From: an uncultured Lachnospiraceae bacterium
GTDB lineage: Bacteria > Bacillota > Clostridia > Lachnospirales > Lachnospiraceae
Direction of reading: 5' to 3'
Assembly (NCBI GenBank): GCA_947174185.1
Contig: CAMWHY010000015.1
Coordinates: forward strand, 1 to 36,490
Length of the DNA stretch: 36,490 nucleotides
Part shown: one piece after another, positions 16,363 through 26,500 of the stretch
Numbering within the stretch: the stretch's first letter is position 1
Layout: every line of letters starts with the position of its first letter
The notes under the pieces: model-generated
What the model saw: the letters and a program-made list of their open reading frames with translations, nothing else
The model's database searches: none
What the model was told of the DNA's origin: nothing
Position numbers and translations under genes: made by a program

Positions 16363-18246
16363 CTATGTCATATCCTCAATATCATCCTCTTTAATACAGA
16401 TAATCGGGCGGATTCCCATACCTTTATTCAACCTCCACGCATCCAGCTTATTATTGATCATGGCATGCCCTTCATATCCTTCCTGACAGATATAGGAATC
16501 ATCCTCATCCACATGTCCCCGTGATCGGAGACCATAACTATTCTGATGGAATACTCCATCTGACATAGCGGCTACATACTGTGAACACGGCGCTTCATCC
16601 AATGAACGTCTTTCTCTGGTCATTCCGCGCTGTAATGAGATATCCTTATCAAATCCATATCTGACCTCTTCAATCGAAGGAATATAAACCTTGTCATAAG
16701 TAATCTTATCCGAAAGTGCGGATACCGGCGTATTGATTCCTGTCACCTGCAGCATCTGCCGTTCCGTCTCTTTAAATGCACGCCGCACGAAAACACTGTT
16801 CAACCATTCCCGAATCTTACTCTTTTCCCAGCAGATTCCCTTCCGTACCTTTGAAATCTCTTTATCAGACATTTTCAAATATTTAACATTATCATATGGC
16901 TGAAAATCAATGATATATTCGGACTGTAATGTCACCCTGTCCTTTCTTTGCTGCACAATCTTCCACGGCAAAAGATTAAATTTAAAGTAGCGATATCCGG
17001 TAAGCTCCTGCTCCTGCTTCGGCTTCATCACACTGCTGAGCAAATCCTTTTCCTGCGTATGTGTCCGATAAACCGGCATACGCAGATATTTTTCTCCGTT
17101 TATCGTCGCCACCTGATCCTGATTATATTCCGCATATACGATATCAGAATTCAGCTGTGCGCCGACGATCTCATTCATCGGATACTCGCCAAACCAGATC
17201 CGCCCTGTCCTGTCCTTCAGAATCTTCGCCGTCTCTTCTACTGCCTTGCTGCCGAAAGCATTCTTCTCATCAGGATAAAATCCATAAAGATCCTTATACA
17301 GTTCATCTATACTCTGCTGCCGGTCCTTGGCATTCATGGAGAGTCCCTTCATGATGGCTGCCGCAACTTTTTTATCAATATTGATATTATACTGCGCAAT
17401 ATCGATCAACTCATCCTTTTCATTACGCTCATAGGATGCCTGCGGTACTTCGCTTGTCATAATGCAGTAAAGCGTAGCGCAGATACCATAAATATCGGTC
17501 CATGGTCCCTGTTCCGAAAGCTTGCTGAGCATCTGCTCCAACGGAGCAAATCCCCATTTTCCCAAGAAAACCTGCTGATTGTTTAGTCCAACCTTTTTGG
17601 AACCGCCAAAGTCAATCAGCTTCACACTGCCATCTTCATCCATCATGATATTATCCGGGCTGATATCCCTATGAATCAGTCCAGACTTGTGAAGTCGTCC
17701 AAGAATATTGATTACCGGCTCCATCAGTTCCAGCGCTTCCTTCACGCCCAGCCATCCGCCCTGTGCATCGACATACTTACGCAGATTTCCGTTCTCCAGA
17801 AATTCCATAATCAGATAACCGGTATTATTCTCATAAAACAAGTCCTTGATAGCAACAATACCGGGGAACTTTGAAAATTCCGCCAATACCCTTGCTTCCC
17901 TTAAATATGCCGTCGTCTCACGCTGATATTCTTCCCCATTGACCTCATCCAGCACAAGAACCGTTTTTCCGTCTTCCGCACGGTCAACCATCTCGTCAGG
18001 GAAAAACTCTTTTATGGCAACACGATATTCAAGCAGCATATCGTATCCAATATAAGTGATACCATAGCCGCCTTTTCCAAGAATGTTGCCAATCAATATT
18101 TTATTATTTAATATCGTTCCCGGTGCAAGCGCTTTAGACCATGTCAGCTGTCCCGCTTTTTCACGTCCACAATGAGGGCAGATTCCGACATCATCACTGA
18201 TCTTCATACACCGTAAGCATATTTTCCCAACTTCTGATAATTCCAT
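16363..18246 (-). CDS. Serine/threonine protein kinase with zinc ribbon and DUF6273-like C-terminus
   Basis: 627-residue cytosolic protein with no membrane segment. A zinc ribbon at 10-26 (Cys10, Cys13, Cys23, Cys26) precedes the kinase domain (about 47-320). The Gly-rich loop GKGGYG is at 57-62, VAIK Lys79, HRD at 192-194 and DFG at 212-214; the domain appears active. The C-terminal 300 residues contain KSKIREWLNSVF, YGLRSRGH and GIRPIICIKE, which I recognise as DUF6273-like, a module often attached to such kinases in Lachnospiraceae. PASTA repeats are absent, so it is not the PrkC type. The ribosome-binding site is weak. The phosphatase gene follows. Confidence 0.88.
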   Translation of the reverse strand: MELSEVGKICLRCMKISDDVGICPHCGREKAGQLTWSKALAPGTILNNKILIGNILGKGGYGITYIGYDMLLEYRVAIKEFFPDEMVDRAEDGKTVLVLDEVNGEEYQRETTAYLREARVLAEFSKFPGIVAIKDLFYENNTGYLIMEFLENGNLRKYVDAQGGWLGVKEALELMEPVINILGRLHKSGLIHRDISPDNIMMDEDGSVKLIDFGGSKKVGLNNQQVFLGKWGFAPLEQMLSKLSEQGPWTDIYGICATLYCIMTSEVPQASYERNEKDELIDIAQYNINIDKKVAAAIMKGLSMNAKDRQQSIDELYKDLYGFYPDEKNAFGSKAVEETAKILKDRTGRIWFGEYPMNEIVGAQLNSDIVYAEYNQDQVATINGEKYLRMPVYRTHTQEKDLLSSVMKPKQEQELTGYRYFKFNLLPWKIVQQRKDRVTLQSEYIIDFQPYDNVKYLKMSDKEISKVRKGICWEKSKIREWLNSVFVRRAFKETERQMLQVTGINTPVSALSDKITYDKVYIPSIEEVRYGFDKDISLQRGMTRERRSLDEAPCSQYVAAMSDGVFHQNSYGLRSRGHVDEDDSYICQEGYEGHAMINNKLDAWRLNKGMGIRPIICIKEDDIEDMT

Positions 18247-18397
18247 AAAACCCGTGCTGACCCCTCATGTATTTTATGCTAATTCTATTATACTATAAAA
18301 TATATCATTTTCCAGTGGTTTCTCAAATATTTTTATGAAATATTTGGACATTTTATGCTTTTCCACAAACGAACGGCAACAATATGCACAAAATATT

Positions 18398-18425
18398 ACC
18401 CGCCGTCTGCACAAAAACAGCGGGT
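18398..18425. repeat. Small inverted repeat ACCCGC/GCGGGT
   Basis: 6-bp arms around a 16-base loop in the kinase-permease gap; role unknown. Confidence 0.3.
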
Positions 18426-18454
18426 AAACTCCATGTCACAGCTTATATCCGAAT

Positions 18455-18492
18455 GAAAAACGTCAAACGAACATTTTCGCTTGGCGTTTTTC
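18455..18492 (-). terminator. Terminator after the FtsX-like permease
   Basis: A long nearly perfect stem (GAAAAACG... with ...CGTTTTTC, about 16 pairs with mismatches) whose 3' arm ends in TTTTT on either strand. It lies 27 bases after the permease stop. Confidence 0.65.
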
Positions 18493-18518
18493 GATGTGAA
18501 ACTTAGAACTTCTCACAT

Positions 18519-19871
18519 TTATTCCGACCGGATCGCAGCCAGCGGACTCAGCCGCATAGCGCGGATAGAAGGGAACAGACCGGAAAGCATTCCGATACCA
18601 ATGGCAAATACAATCGATAACAGCGACAACCAAAGCGGAATCCGTGAAATCTGATCAATCCCAAAATCGCTCTGTGACACCAGATTATTGATAACAACCG
18701 ACAGGCCATAACTCAATCCTACTCCCAAAACGCCGCCGATAAACCCGATAAATCCAGCTTCTACCAGAAACAGTGTCTGGATATCCCGGATTCTGCAGCC
18801 GATAACCTTCATAATACCGATCTCCTTCGTCCGTTCATAGATAGACATCATCATTGTATTGGTGATACCGATCGCCGCAACAAATAAGGATACTGCACCG
18901 ATGCCGCCCAGCACTGCCTGAATGACATTCATCTGATCCATCTCCGAACTGATCCACTCCGATGCCGCATAAGTCTCATAACCCATCATATTGATCTGGT
19001 TCTGTATATCCGCGACATTATCCATATCATCCACTTCTACATTAATCGTAGAATAAAAAATCTCCTTGTATGGCTTGCCGGACTGCATCGTCGGCTGGCC
19101 CGGAATCACACGCCCCTTAAATACCTGCTGCAGTTGCGTCTTTAATGCTTCGATATCACAATATACACCATAACTGTAATTATTCCACTCATCGACCGAG
19201 CCCTCTACGATACCGGCGGCTTCGATAATATATTTTTTCGGCTGTGGAATAATCTGTCCGTTTTCGTCAGTACTTCCCGCCGACCAATAACGGTCTGTAT
19301 CAAAAATTACATAGGCGGGATCATTGTACAAATCAATGGGCGGAAGATTGCCGTTTTCCCAGTATTCATAAGTCCCCGTCTTCACATTGCGGAAATCCTG
19401 AATCACCATATTACCATAGATAAACGAAAGCGGGTCTCCGGGCTTGGGGTAGCTTCCCTGTGCCAGAGGGATCGCCATCCGCTCCATTGCCTCCGGAGAA
19501 ATCCCTCTGATCCAGATATAGCTTTCATAATTTCCAATGCGCAGGATCGCTGAAGTTTCCAACTGTGGAGAAACCATGGTCACATGCTCCATCCCCAGCA
19601 ACATCTCCACCAGATTATCATCAAGAAATAGTTCTTCCGTATCAGAATCAGAACTAGAGCCCCATCGGTTCGGCTGATAGATCTCAATCGTTGTCAAGCT
19701 GGCATAGGACTCCATCTCCTCTAACATAGCGCTCTTCATACCAATACCCAGCGAAAGCATCACTATGATGGACGTCGTACCGATCACTACACCCAGCACC
19801 GTCAGAATGGTTCTAAATTTTCTTTTTAACAAACTGCCACCACTCATACGCAGCAAATCTATTATCTTCAT
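18519..19871 (-). CDS. MacB/FtsX-type ABC transporter permease
   Basis: 450-residue membrane protein. A first membrane segment (KRKFRTILTVLGVVIGTTSIIVMLSLGIGM) is followed by a large extracellular MacB core domain. Three C-terminal segments hold the FtsX signature region (TNTMMMSIYERTKEIGIMKVIGC). It probably acts as a mechanotransmission or export permease with the ATPase upstream. I chose ATG 19871 (MKIIDLL). The ORF upstream of 19883 is repeat sequence; ATG 19883, directly after GGAAAGG of the repeat, is an alternative start. It is the last gene of the ATPase, CARDB-protein, permease set. Confidence 0.88.
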   Translation of the reverse strand: MKIIDLLRMSGGSLLKRKFRTILTVLGVVIGTTSIIVMLSLGIGMKSAMLEEMESYASLTTIEIYQPNRWGSSSDSDTEELFLDDNLVEMLLGMEHVTMVSPQLETSAILRIGNYESYIWIRGISPEAMERMAIPLAQGSYPKPGDPLSFIYGNMVIQDFRNVKTGTYEYWENGNLPPIDLYNDPAYVIFDTDRYWSAGSTDENGQIIPQPKKYIIEAAGIVEGSVDEWNNYSYGVYCDIEALKTQLQQVFKGRVIPGQPTMQSGKPYKEIFYSTINVEVDDMDNVADIQNQINMMGYETYAASEWISSEMDQMNVIQAVLGGIGAVSLFVAAIGITNTMMMSIYERTKEIGIMKVIGCRIRDIQTLFLVEAGFIGFIGGVLGVGLSYGLSVVINNLVSQSDFGIDQISRIPLWLSLLSIVFAIGIGMLSGLFPSIRAMRLSPLAAIRSE

Positions 19872-20052
19872 GCTAACAACCATGCCTTTCCATAACATGT
19901 GAATTCTCGACAACGAAAAGCGCAAGCTTTTTGTTGTATGCCGCCGCAGGCACAATATTTACAAAACGAATAAATTCGTTTTATCATCGCATTTCCGCAC
20001 CGCTTTTGCGCAGCGCTTCTTTTTAGGGAAACGCTGGCGAAAGCGTTTCCCT
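19872..20052 (-). repeat. Modular hairpin repeat, copy 2 (CARDB gene-permease gap)
   Basis: About 180 bases with successive hairpins: GGGAAACGCT/AGCGTTTCCC (20026-20035 with 20042-20051), AAAACGAATT/AATTCGTTTT near 19967-19982, and CAACAAAAAGC/GCTTTTCGTTG near 19912-19937. It also has TGTGCCTGCGGC and ends in ATGTTATGGAAAGGCATGG, then TTGTTAGC against the permease start. The end module matches copies 1 and 3. Confidence 0.7.
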
Positions 20053-20059
20053 CTCCCAT

Positions 20060-21829
20060 TTAATCCTCATCATCCAATGATTCAATATCATCCAGATCTT
20101 TCAGCAAATCCGCTTTTTTCTTTTTCTTCTTTACGATAATGATCACTACGATCACCACGATCACAGCCACAACTCCGGCTACAATGGCGATGATCCAACC
20201 GATGGCAAGACCGCCGCCATCCATATCCCCGTCTTCTTCCATCATGGGATCATAATAAAAATCATCACCAAAAGCATCATAAGATTCTTCATAAACATAA
20301 AGCATGATCTCTTTTTCCAACGTGGATACATTCCCCGCCTCATCCTCATAGGACACCACCGCTGTAATATATCCTTCATCCATGGTCGGTGCAATACCGT
20401 CAACCATGGCGTCCACGTTGCCGGTAGCTCCCGGTTCAATCTTACCGATAAATGTATTGCCGCCAGAAATCGTATCTCCCTCAAAGGTAACCTGTACATT
20501 ATACAATGTAGTTTTACCCATATTATAGACACTGAACATAATGTTCGTACTACCGCCTACAGCGATGGAGCCCGGCAGGACATCCGCCTCGCCAGTATCT
20601 ACTCTTGCGTTCTGTTTGACAGGGATCGAGAGATTCGACTCCGCCTGATATTTGTTAAAAAGCTCATCCTCATAATTTGCCTTCACCTCGATAACATAAG
20701 GCTTCTGTGCCAGATCGCTCCTGGCGGTCATCTCAATACTGATCTGCGTCGTTGCTCCCGGTGCGATCCGGTCCACATAGATAGTAGCAGAACCGGAAGT
20801 CGGCAGGAACGCTTCATAAGTCGTATCTTTGTCATCACCTGCCTGTGCCGCCGCAAGATCAAACTGGATATTGGAAACCGCTGTCTGCGAAGATGTATTT
20901 TGTACATCGATCGTCAGGTTAAATGTATCTCCTGCATATACCTCTGCCGGATCTGTAGTAAATCCGGTTATAATGATCCTTGGTGTGGAAGTATTGCCCG
21001 TTATCGGAGTAAGGCTCTCCAATGTTCCACTTTCCGGCGCACCGGTAATATTCATATAGGTTGTAAGATCCGTCTCTTCCACACCGCCGTTCCGGTAATA
21101 TTTTACATGGAAGGTCAGCGGATACGTGCCAGTCATGGCATCATTCGCAACCACAAAATTCCATGACACCTCCTGCCGCAGGCCATATGACTGCTCTACT
21201 GAAGATGCTGCCGGAAGCGCCGCGATCATCCTCGCGTCAGTCGCGGTCTGGATCACAAAGGGCCACTCAGAAACTTTCGTCGAAACCGTCGGAGTGATTA
21301 CTACATCCGTAACGCCTTCCTTGCCCAGATTAATCAGTGACAGCGTCAGTGTCGTCGGCTGTCCGTATTTTGCATTGGTTACCGGTACTTCATTGCAAAG
21401 AAATAGGAAACCGCTCGTCGTAGAAGGAATCGACTGTGCGGGAACCTGCCCCAAATTCGCCTCCACGGTAGCAACATAATCACGCAGCTGATGCACGGTC
21501 ATCGTCGTATTAGCGATATAGACATTAGCCTGATAAAAGATCTCATCAATCTTACGTAAGGATTCATCCGTCAGATCATACCGTGCTTTCATGCTGTTGA
21601 TATAATCTATGATCAGAATATAGGCAATCGAACGGTCCGAATCATTAATTTGTGCATCGGGATCTCTTGTTTCCCAACCTGACACGTTAGATGATACGGT
21701 AGGCGTAGGCGGTATCGTAGTCGCCCCAGCAACCAAAGGGGTGGATATCATAAATGCAGCGCATACCATAAGCACTGCCATCACAGCCCCTGTCATCATT
21801 CTATACAGTTTACTTTGCATCGACTTCAT
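20060..21829 (-). CDS. Secreted, membrane-anchored CARDB/S-layer-like domain protein
   Basis: 589-residue surface protein. An N-terminal signal peptide (about 1-36, ending near VAGA) is followed by a helical region. Repeated beta-sandwich domains of the CARDB/NEW3 (COG1361) type come next, with recurring patterns such as PTTLTLSLINLGKEGVTDV, GDTFNLTIDVQNTS and GGSTNIMFSVYNMGKTTL. One membrane helix (about 547-570) and a Lys-rich then acidic cytoplasmic tail end the protein. ATG 21829 has GGAGG about 11 bases upstream and lies 23 bases after the ATPase stop. It probably forms the extracytoplasmic partner of the MacB-like transporter; the cargo is unknown. Confidence 0.82.
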   Translation of the reverse strand: MKSMQSKLYRMMTGAVMAVLMVCAAFMISTPLVAGATTIPPTPTVSSNVSGWETRDPDAQINDSDRSIAYILIIDYINSMKARYDLTDESLRKIDEIFYQANVYIANTTMTVHQLRDYVATVEANLGQVPAQSIPSTTSGFLFLCNEVPVTNAKYGQPTTLTLSLINLGKEGVTDVVITPTVSTKVSEWPFVIQTATDARMIAALPAASSVEQSYGLRQEVSWNFVVANDAMTGTYPLTFHVKYYRNGGVEETDLTTYMNITGAPESGTLESLTPITGNTSTPRIIITGFTTDPAEVYAGDTFNLTIDVQNTSSQTAVSNIQFDLAAAQAGDDKDTTYEAFLPTSGSATIYVDRIAPGATTQISIEMTARSDLAQKPYVIEVKANYEDELFNKYQAESNLSIPVKQNARVDTGEADVLPGSIAVGGSTNIMFSVYNMGKTTLYNVQVTFEGDTISGGNTFIGKIEPGATGNVDAMVDGIAPTMDEGYITAVVSYEDEAGNVSTLEKEIMLYVYEESYDAFGDDFYYDPMMEEDGDMDGGGLAIGWIIAIVAGVVAVIVVIVVIIIVKKKKKKADLLKDLDDIESLDDED

Positions 21830-21852
21830 AATATCTCTTTCCTCCCATATAA

Positions 21853-22743
21853 TTAACTTACTGTTTCTTCTGCTGGTATGCCTTCCAGCGCCTGCACTGC
21901 TGCCTGTTCTTCTATCGTCCCTTGCATCTGCATATCTGCGGCGCCCTGTGTCGCATTCTCCGGCTGCCATACCGCTTCTGCGTTTTGTTCCACGCCATCC
22001 GGCGGCTCTTTTTCTATATTCTGTCCATCGGGATCAACTGCCTGATGATGCCCTCTGTTATCGTCAATCTTTAAGATCTTTCCATCCCTGATGTGGATGA
22101 CCTTGTCTCCAAATCCCGCCAGATAATTGTCATGGGTAACCATGACAAGCGTCTGGTTCCTCTTCCTGACAATCTTTTGGATCAGCTGCATGACTTCCAA
22201 AGAAGTATTGGAATCCAGATTTCCGGTAGGCTCATCCGCAAAGATAATCTCCGGATTTACCACCAGCGCTCTTGCGATACCAACCCTCTGCTGCTGTCCG
22301 CCGGACATCTGTCCGGGCTTGTGCTTTATATATTTCGCAAGGCCTACCATCTTTAACATCGCCGCTGCCCGTTTTAGTCTGGTCTTTTTGTCCACCCCTT
22401 GAAACGTCAATGGCAGCGCCACATTTTCCAATGCCGTCATATTGGGCAGCAGGTTATAGGACTGAAAGATAAATCCTACATGCGCTTGTCTGAATACCAC
22501 AAGCTGGCTCTCGCTTTTCTTTTCTATATGCTCCCCTGCAATGACAATCTCTCCTTTGGTCGGCTTCTCCAAACCTGCCAGCATATTTAACAATGTTGAT
22601 TTACCGGAACCGGAGGTTCCGACAATACAGCAGAACTCTCCCTTTTCTATGTTGAAATCTACACCGTTTAACGCCCGCACCTTGTTTTCACCGATCCGGT
22701 AGATCTTATACAGGTCTTTCACCCTGATCACCGGTCTTGCCAT
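21853..22743 (-). CDS. ABC transporter ATP-binding protein, LolD/MacB type
   Basis: 296-residue ATPase. Walker A GTSGSGKST is at 42-50, the signature MSGGQQQRV near 146-154, Walker B IIFADEP at 166-172 and switch His204. The ATPase core is complete by about 228. A further 65-70 residues form an acidic, Gln/Glu/Pro-rich tail that I do not recognise and that is unusual for this family. It is the first gene of the transporter set with the CARDB protein and permease. The sequence before the ATG (AAAGGCGTGGTATGACAT) resembles the end of the modular repeats; no classic GGAGG is visible. Confidence 0.9.
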   Translation of the reverse strand: MARPVIRVKDLYKIYRIGENKVRALNGVDFNIEKGEFCCIVGTSGSGKSTLLNMLAGLEKPTKGEIVIAGEHIEKKSESQLVVFRQAHVGFIFQSYNLLPNMTALENVALPLTFQGVDKKTRLKRAAAMLKMVGLAKYIKHKPGQMSGGQQQRVGIARALVVNPEIIFADEPTGNLDSNTSLEVMQLIQKIVRKRNQTLVMVTHDNYLAGFGDKVIHIRDGKILKIDDNRGHHQAVDPDGQNIEKEPPDGVEQNAEAVWQPENATQGAADMQMQGTIEEQAAVQALEGIPAEETVS

Positions 22744-23286
22744 ATGTCATACCACGCCTTTCTTTTTAGTTTCTTTAACTTTCCTTATCCATTAATACAT
22801 TTAGCCAACCAAAAATTGCATTTTAAAAGACAATTTCTAAAACTTGCATCTGTATATCTTATTCTCCCGCCGACTAGCTTATCCCTCTTTTTAGACGGGC
22901 CGGACTATTTATCCTAAAAATCTCCTGAGAATCACCGGTCAACAATTTATATTACTATGTAAACCTAAATCCTATTTTAAACAAATATCAAAAAATAGCA
23001 ACCTTATTTCGCAAATTAATTCTTAAAAATACATTAAGATACTATATTTTTTCAACAATCATTAACATATTTTCCCATATTTGCAGATCTTTCTTCCCCT
23101 TGCAGAAGGTTATTATCTGGGCAATAACTGATCATATGTACTATGTTCTCATGCATTTAACTTTTCCTTGCCTAATTATATCATTGTCCAAATCACTTGT
23201 AAATTGTTTTTTTAATGCATTTTGTGTCATAGTTTGCGGTGATATTTCAAATTATAATAAATATAGAAGTTTATGGAGGAATCAAT
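22744..23286. other. AT-rich intergenic region without a recognised gene
   Basis: About 540 bases between divergently transcribed genes. I see a likely -10 TATAAT at 23253-23258 for the small plus-strand gene. A short imperfect direct repeat (CCGACTAGCTTATCC and CCGGACTATTTATCC) lies near 22868-22915. No RNA family was recognised. Confidence 0.4.
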
Positions 23287-23481
23287 ATGAATAAATTTGT
23301 TGTTACGCCTAAAGAAGATAAAACGGTTACTATGACAATTCGTATAGATAAAAAATTACAGGAACAATATAATGAACTTTCTGCCAAAACCAATCATTCC
23401 AGAAATGAATTGATCGGAATGGCGCTGCAATATGCACTTGATAATATGGAAATTGTAGAAAATAAGAATCGTAACCAATAA
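23287..23481 (+). CDS. Small ribbon-helix-helix (CopG/Arc-like) protein
   Basis: 64 residues. The segment TVTMTIRIDKKLQEQYNELSAKTNHSRNELIGMALQYALDNM fits the beta strand plus two helices of the RHH fold. Such proteins bind DNA as dimers and often act as antitoxins or repressors. The start at 23287 is set by GGAGGA six bases upstream; the longer frame is rejected. No toxin gene is adjacent on the same strand; the neighbour is the convergent helicase gene. Its stop codon lies three bases before a strong hairpin. Confidence 0.75.
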   Translation: MNKFVVTPKEDKTVTMTIRIDKKLQEQYNELSAKTNHSRNELIGMALQYALDNMEIVENKNRNQ

Positions 23482-23509
23482 AAAGAATCATGTCTATCTG
23501 ACATGATTC
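23482..23509 (-). terminator. Terminator after the helicase-nuclease gene
   Basis: Perfect 10-bp stem GAATCATGTC/GACATGATTC (23485-23494 with 23500-23509), loop TATCT. TTTTTATTGG follows on the minus strand, 10 bases after the helicase stop. It may also slow plus-strand transcripts. Confidence 0.85.
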
Positions 23510-23519
23510 CAACAAACAT

Positions 23520-26500
23520 TTAATGTTCAATCGAAAAGAAATTAAATAAAATTTCTTTGATATGATGATACCTCCTTGCATAAGAATTTTCTACCCGAAT
23601 CAACTGAAGATTGTGTTCCCTACAGAGATCATTTTTCTTTTGATCCCGCACACGCACCACTTCGCTTTCAAAGTGCTCCTTGCCATCAAGTTCAATTGCC
23701 AAAATCGGGAATTCCTGCTTCCCGCTTTTTTCATATACCACGAAATCAAATCTTCCGCTATAAAACAAATCATTATGGCTTTCGTTTTCTCGAAAAACAT
23801 GCGCAATACCAACTTCTGTGTATATCTTATACCGACTTTGCGTCAGCCAGATATTTTCCAGCGCATGATTTAGATTTTCCAAAAAGGCTTCCTCTGTAGC
23901 ACTGTTAAATGGCTTTACTCCCAGAGCACGAGACACCGCCTGTTTGGGCGTCACCGCAGTCATACCATTCGACCGCACATACTGCGCCAGTTCATACAGA
24001 TCGTCCTCACCGTCCTTTTGATGAAGACGTTCTAAATTTTTCGTACTTGAGAGGATAACCAATTTATCCTTCGCTCTTGATGTCGCTACGTTAATCAGTT
24101 CTTTATTATTTTTCAACCACTCATAAGTACTTGCCTGCGTCTGATCCGTAATGGCAGTGGAAAACAAAATCACATCTTTTTCATCTCCCTGAAAAGCATG
24201 TACCGTACCACAGCTCACATTCGTCACCTTATTTCGAGCTAATTCTTCCTCAATTAGTTTCTTTTGATTAACAAACGGTGTGATAACACCAATATTTTTG
24301 TCCCGATTTTCCGTTGCATACCTTACAATCTCAAATACTTCCGCCGGTGCCGTATTTTTATAGTCCGAGTATGTCTCTCTCATATCCAAATATACAAGCG
24401 GATGTTTTTCCTTGCTTTCCGACATGATTTTCAAACGAGAGTTATAATATTTTCGATTGTTAAATTCAATAATTCTTTTATGACAGCGGTAATGATTATG
24501 AAGCAAAGTTTCATCACTAACAGCATCACACGCAAGATACGTCTTATAAATTGAGTTTTTCCGATAGTCATATTCATCGGAAATCGTATAACGTTTCTTT
24601 AATTTTACATTCGTTATTTCATCCAGTAAAATCACCGGATTAAGCTGCTGTGGATCTCCCACAAGCATAAGACTTTCTCCACGAACAATCGGCACCAAAG
24701 ATACAGCTGTGTTACACTGACTTGCCTCATCCATGATCACCATATCAAACATTGGCTCCGGCTCTCCCAGTCGATGCGCAGAAATACACGTCGTAACAAT
24801 AATCGGAAAAATTTTCTGAAGCTTTATGATATTCTCTTTCTTTCTCAAATATTTTGCGAAAGCCTCTAACTGCTTTTTTTCATCCTCCGTGTCCAGAATT
24901 TCTCTCAGATCGGAATTTCTCGGTGCACCAATTTTCTTAATATAACCTGCCGAAGTATAATAAAGATATTCTTTCAATTTTTCTATATTACCATCTAAAA
25001 GTTCCAGCGCCCCCTCTTCTGATACCTCGCCTGTTTCTTCAATCTTCCTACTAACTTGTCCACGTTGCCTAACGCGAAGATCTTCTTTAAAAGATAGCAT
25101 CTGCAATGAAGTTCCTTTTTTCTCCTCAAAGTCGAGCATTCTGTCAATTGTTTCTTCCCGCTCTTTTAAGTCCAAAAGATCTTCATATCGTTTTAACATT
25201 TCCGATAATTGTTTTGCCCGTTTCTTACGGTCATCCTTATTACGATCTAAAGTCCCCTCAAATATTTTTATATTCCTTACACTTTCATATAATCTTTTGA
25301 TTGTTATAAGTGCTTCCTTGACTTTCTCATTATTTCCCAACCGAAGAATCGGAAACGGAATGATCTTGCCTTTGTATTTTATATTGGATATCTTATCATA
25401 AACGCTGTTGATCGGGTGATTATTATAAGACGTCACTAGCACCGTGCGCTCATTAAAAAATGCTGTTATAATCGTATTGATGATCGTATTTGTCTTACCG
25501 GTACCAGGTGGTCCTTGAATATATGCAACCGGATATTTCATGGCATTATGGATTGCAAGTAGCTGATCCATATTGATTTTCTGGTTAATAAGCACAATCG
25601 GATATACGGTCCTCCTTCTGGGTCTCTCTAATAAATCTCCGAAAAAAGCTCTGATTGGCACAGGCACTTTCCCTGTCTGATACATCTTTATGATAGCTTG
25701 ATATTCATTATGCAGATCCAACGCAACATCTGCCTCCAAACCGATGATATAGGGCATATCATCTACATTACTACAGCCCCTTTGCATATGTCTCGTAATA
25801 CAGTCTTTAATTTTCTCTTGATTGGCTTCAAAGTCAGAAAGAAGATCATATTCATCTCCATCCAAAAATTTTCGGATGCTCTGCTTGGTTCCATCTATCG
25901 TAAATTCTGTACAGATTGTAATTTCATCATCAGGCTTTAGAGCACGATTTTTCACATCCAAGTTCAGTTTACGGTAAGCCAGCACGTATAGTCCTTTTGC
26001 CATATGAATGCTCAAAACATTCATTGCCAGCTGCTTCATCTGCAATCCTTCGCCCATTCTCCCACTATGTTCTGCCTGATATCGAAAATTTTCCACAATC
26101 TTGCGAAACTGCTCCTGGCTCAATTGGTACATCTCTCCTCTGATATTATCATGATCGAGATACTGAACCAAATCAAAATCCGATTTATAAGGAACCGAAT
26201 CCAGACGATTACACATTTCAAGATAACTTAATATTTTCAAATTCGCCGTATTATCAAACAAGGTGTAATACTTGTGAGGATTCAGATAGATATCCCGAAC
26301 AAGTTCTTCATTAACAGAGCAGAAAGACCCCTCTATAATTCTGGATGATTTTATGGAATCTATTTTAATTCCATATTCAAAACGCTTTACTTTATATTCG
26401 CCAAGATGAAGTCCATCCACCTTCAGAATACGATTGCGGACATCAAGATCATGAATACCTATCCAATATTTTGTATCCTCATTCTCTCTATTGTGATACT

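Noticed and set aside
16948-17586. 212-codon plus-strand ORF
   Set aside because: It lies wholly opposite the Ser/Thr kinase, which has clear motifs; the antisense product has no recognisable domain.
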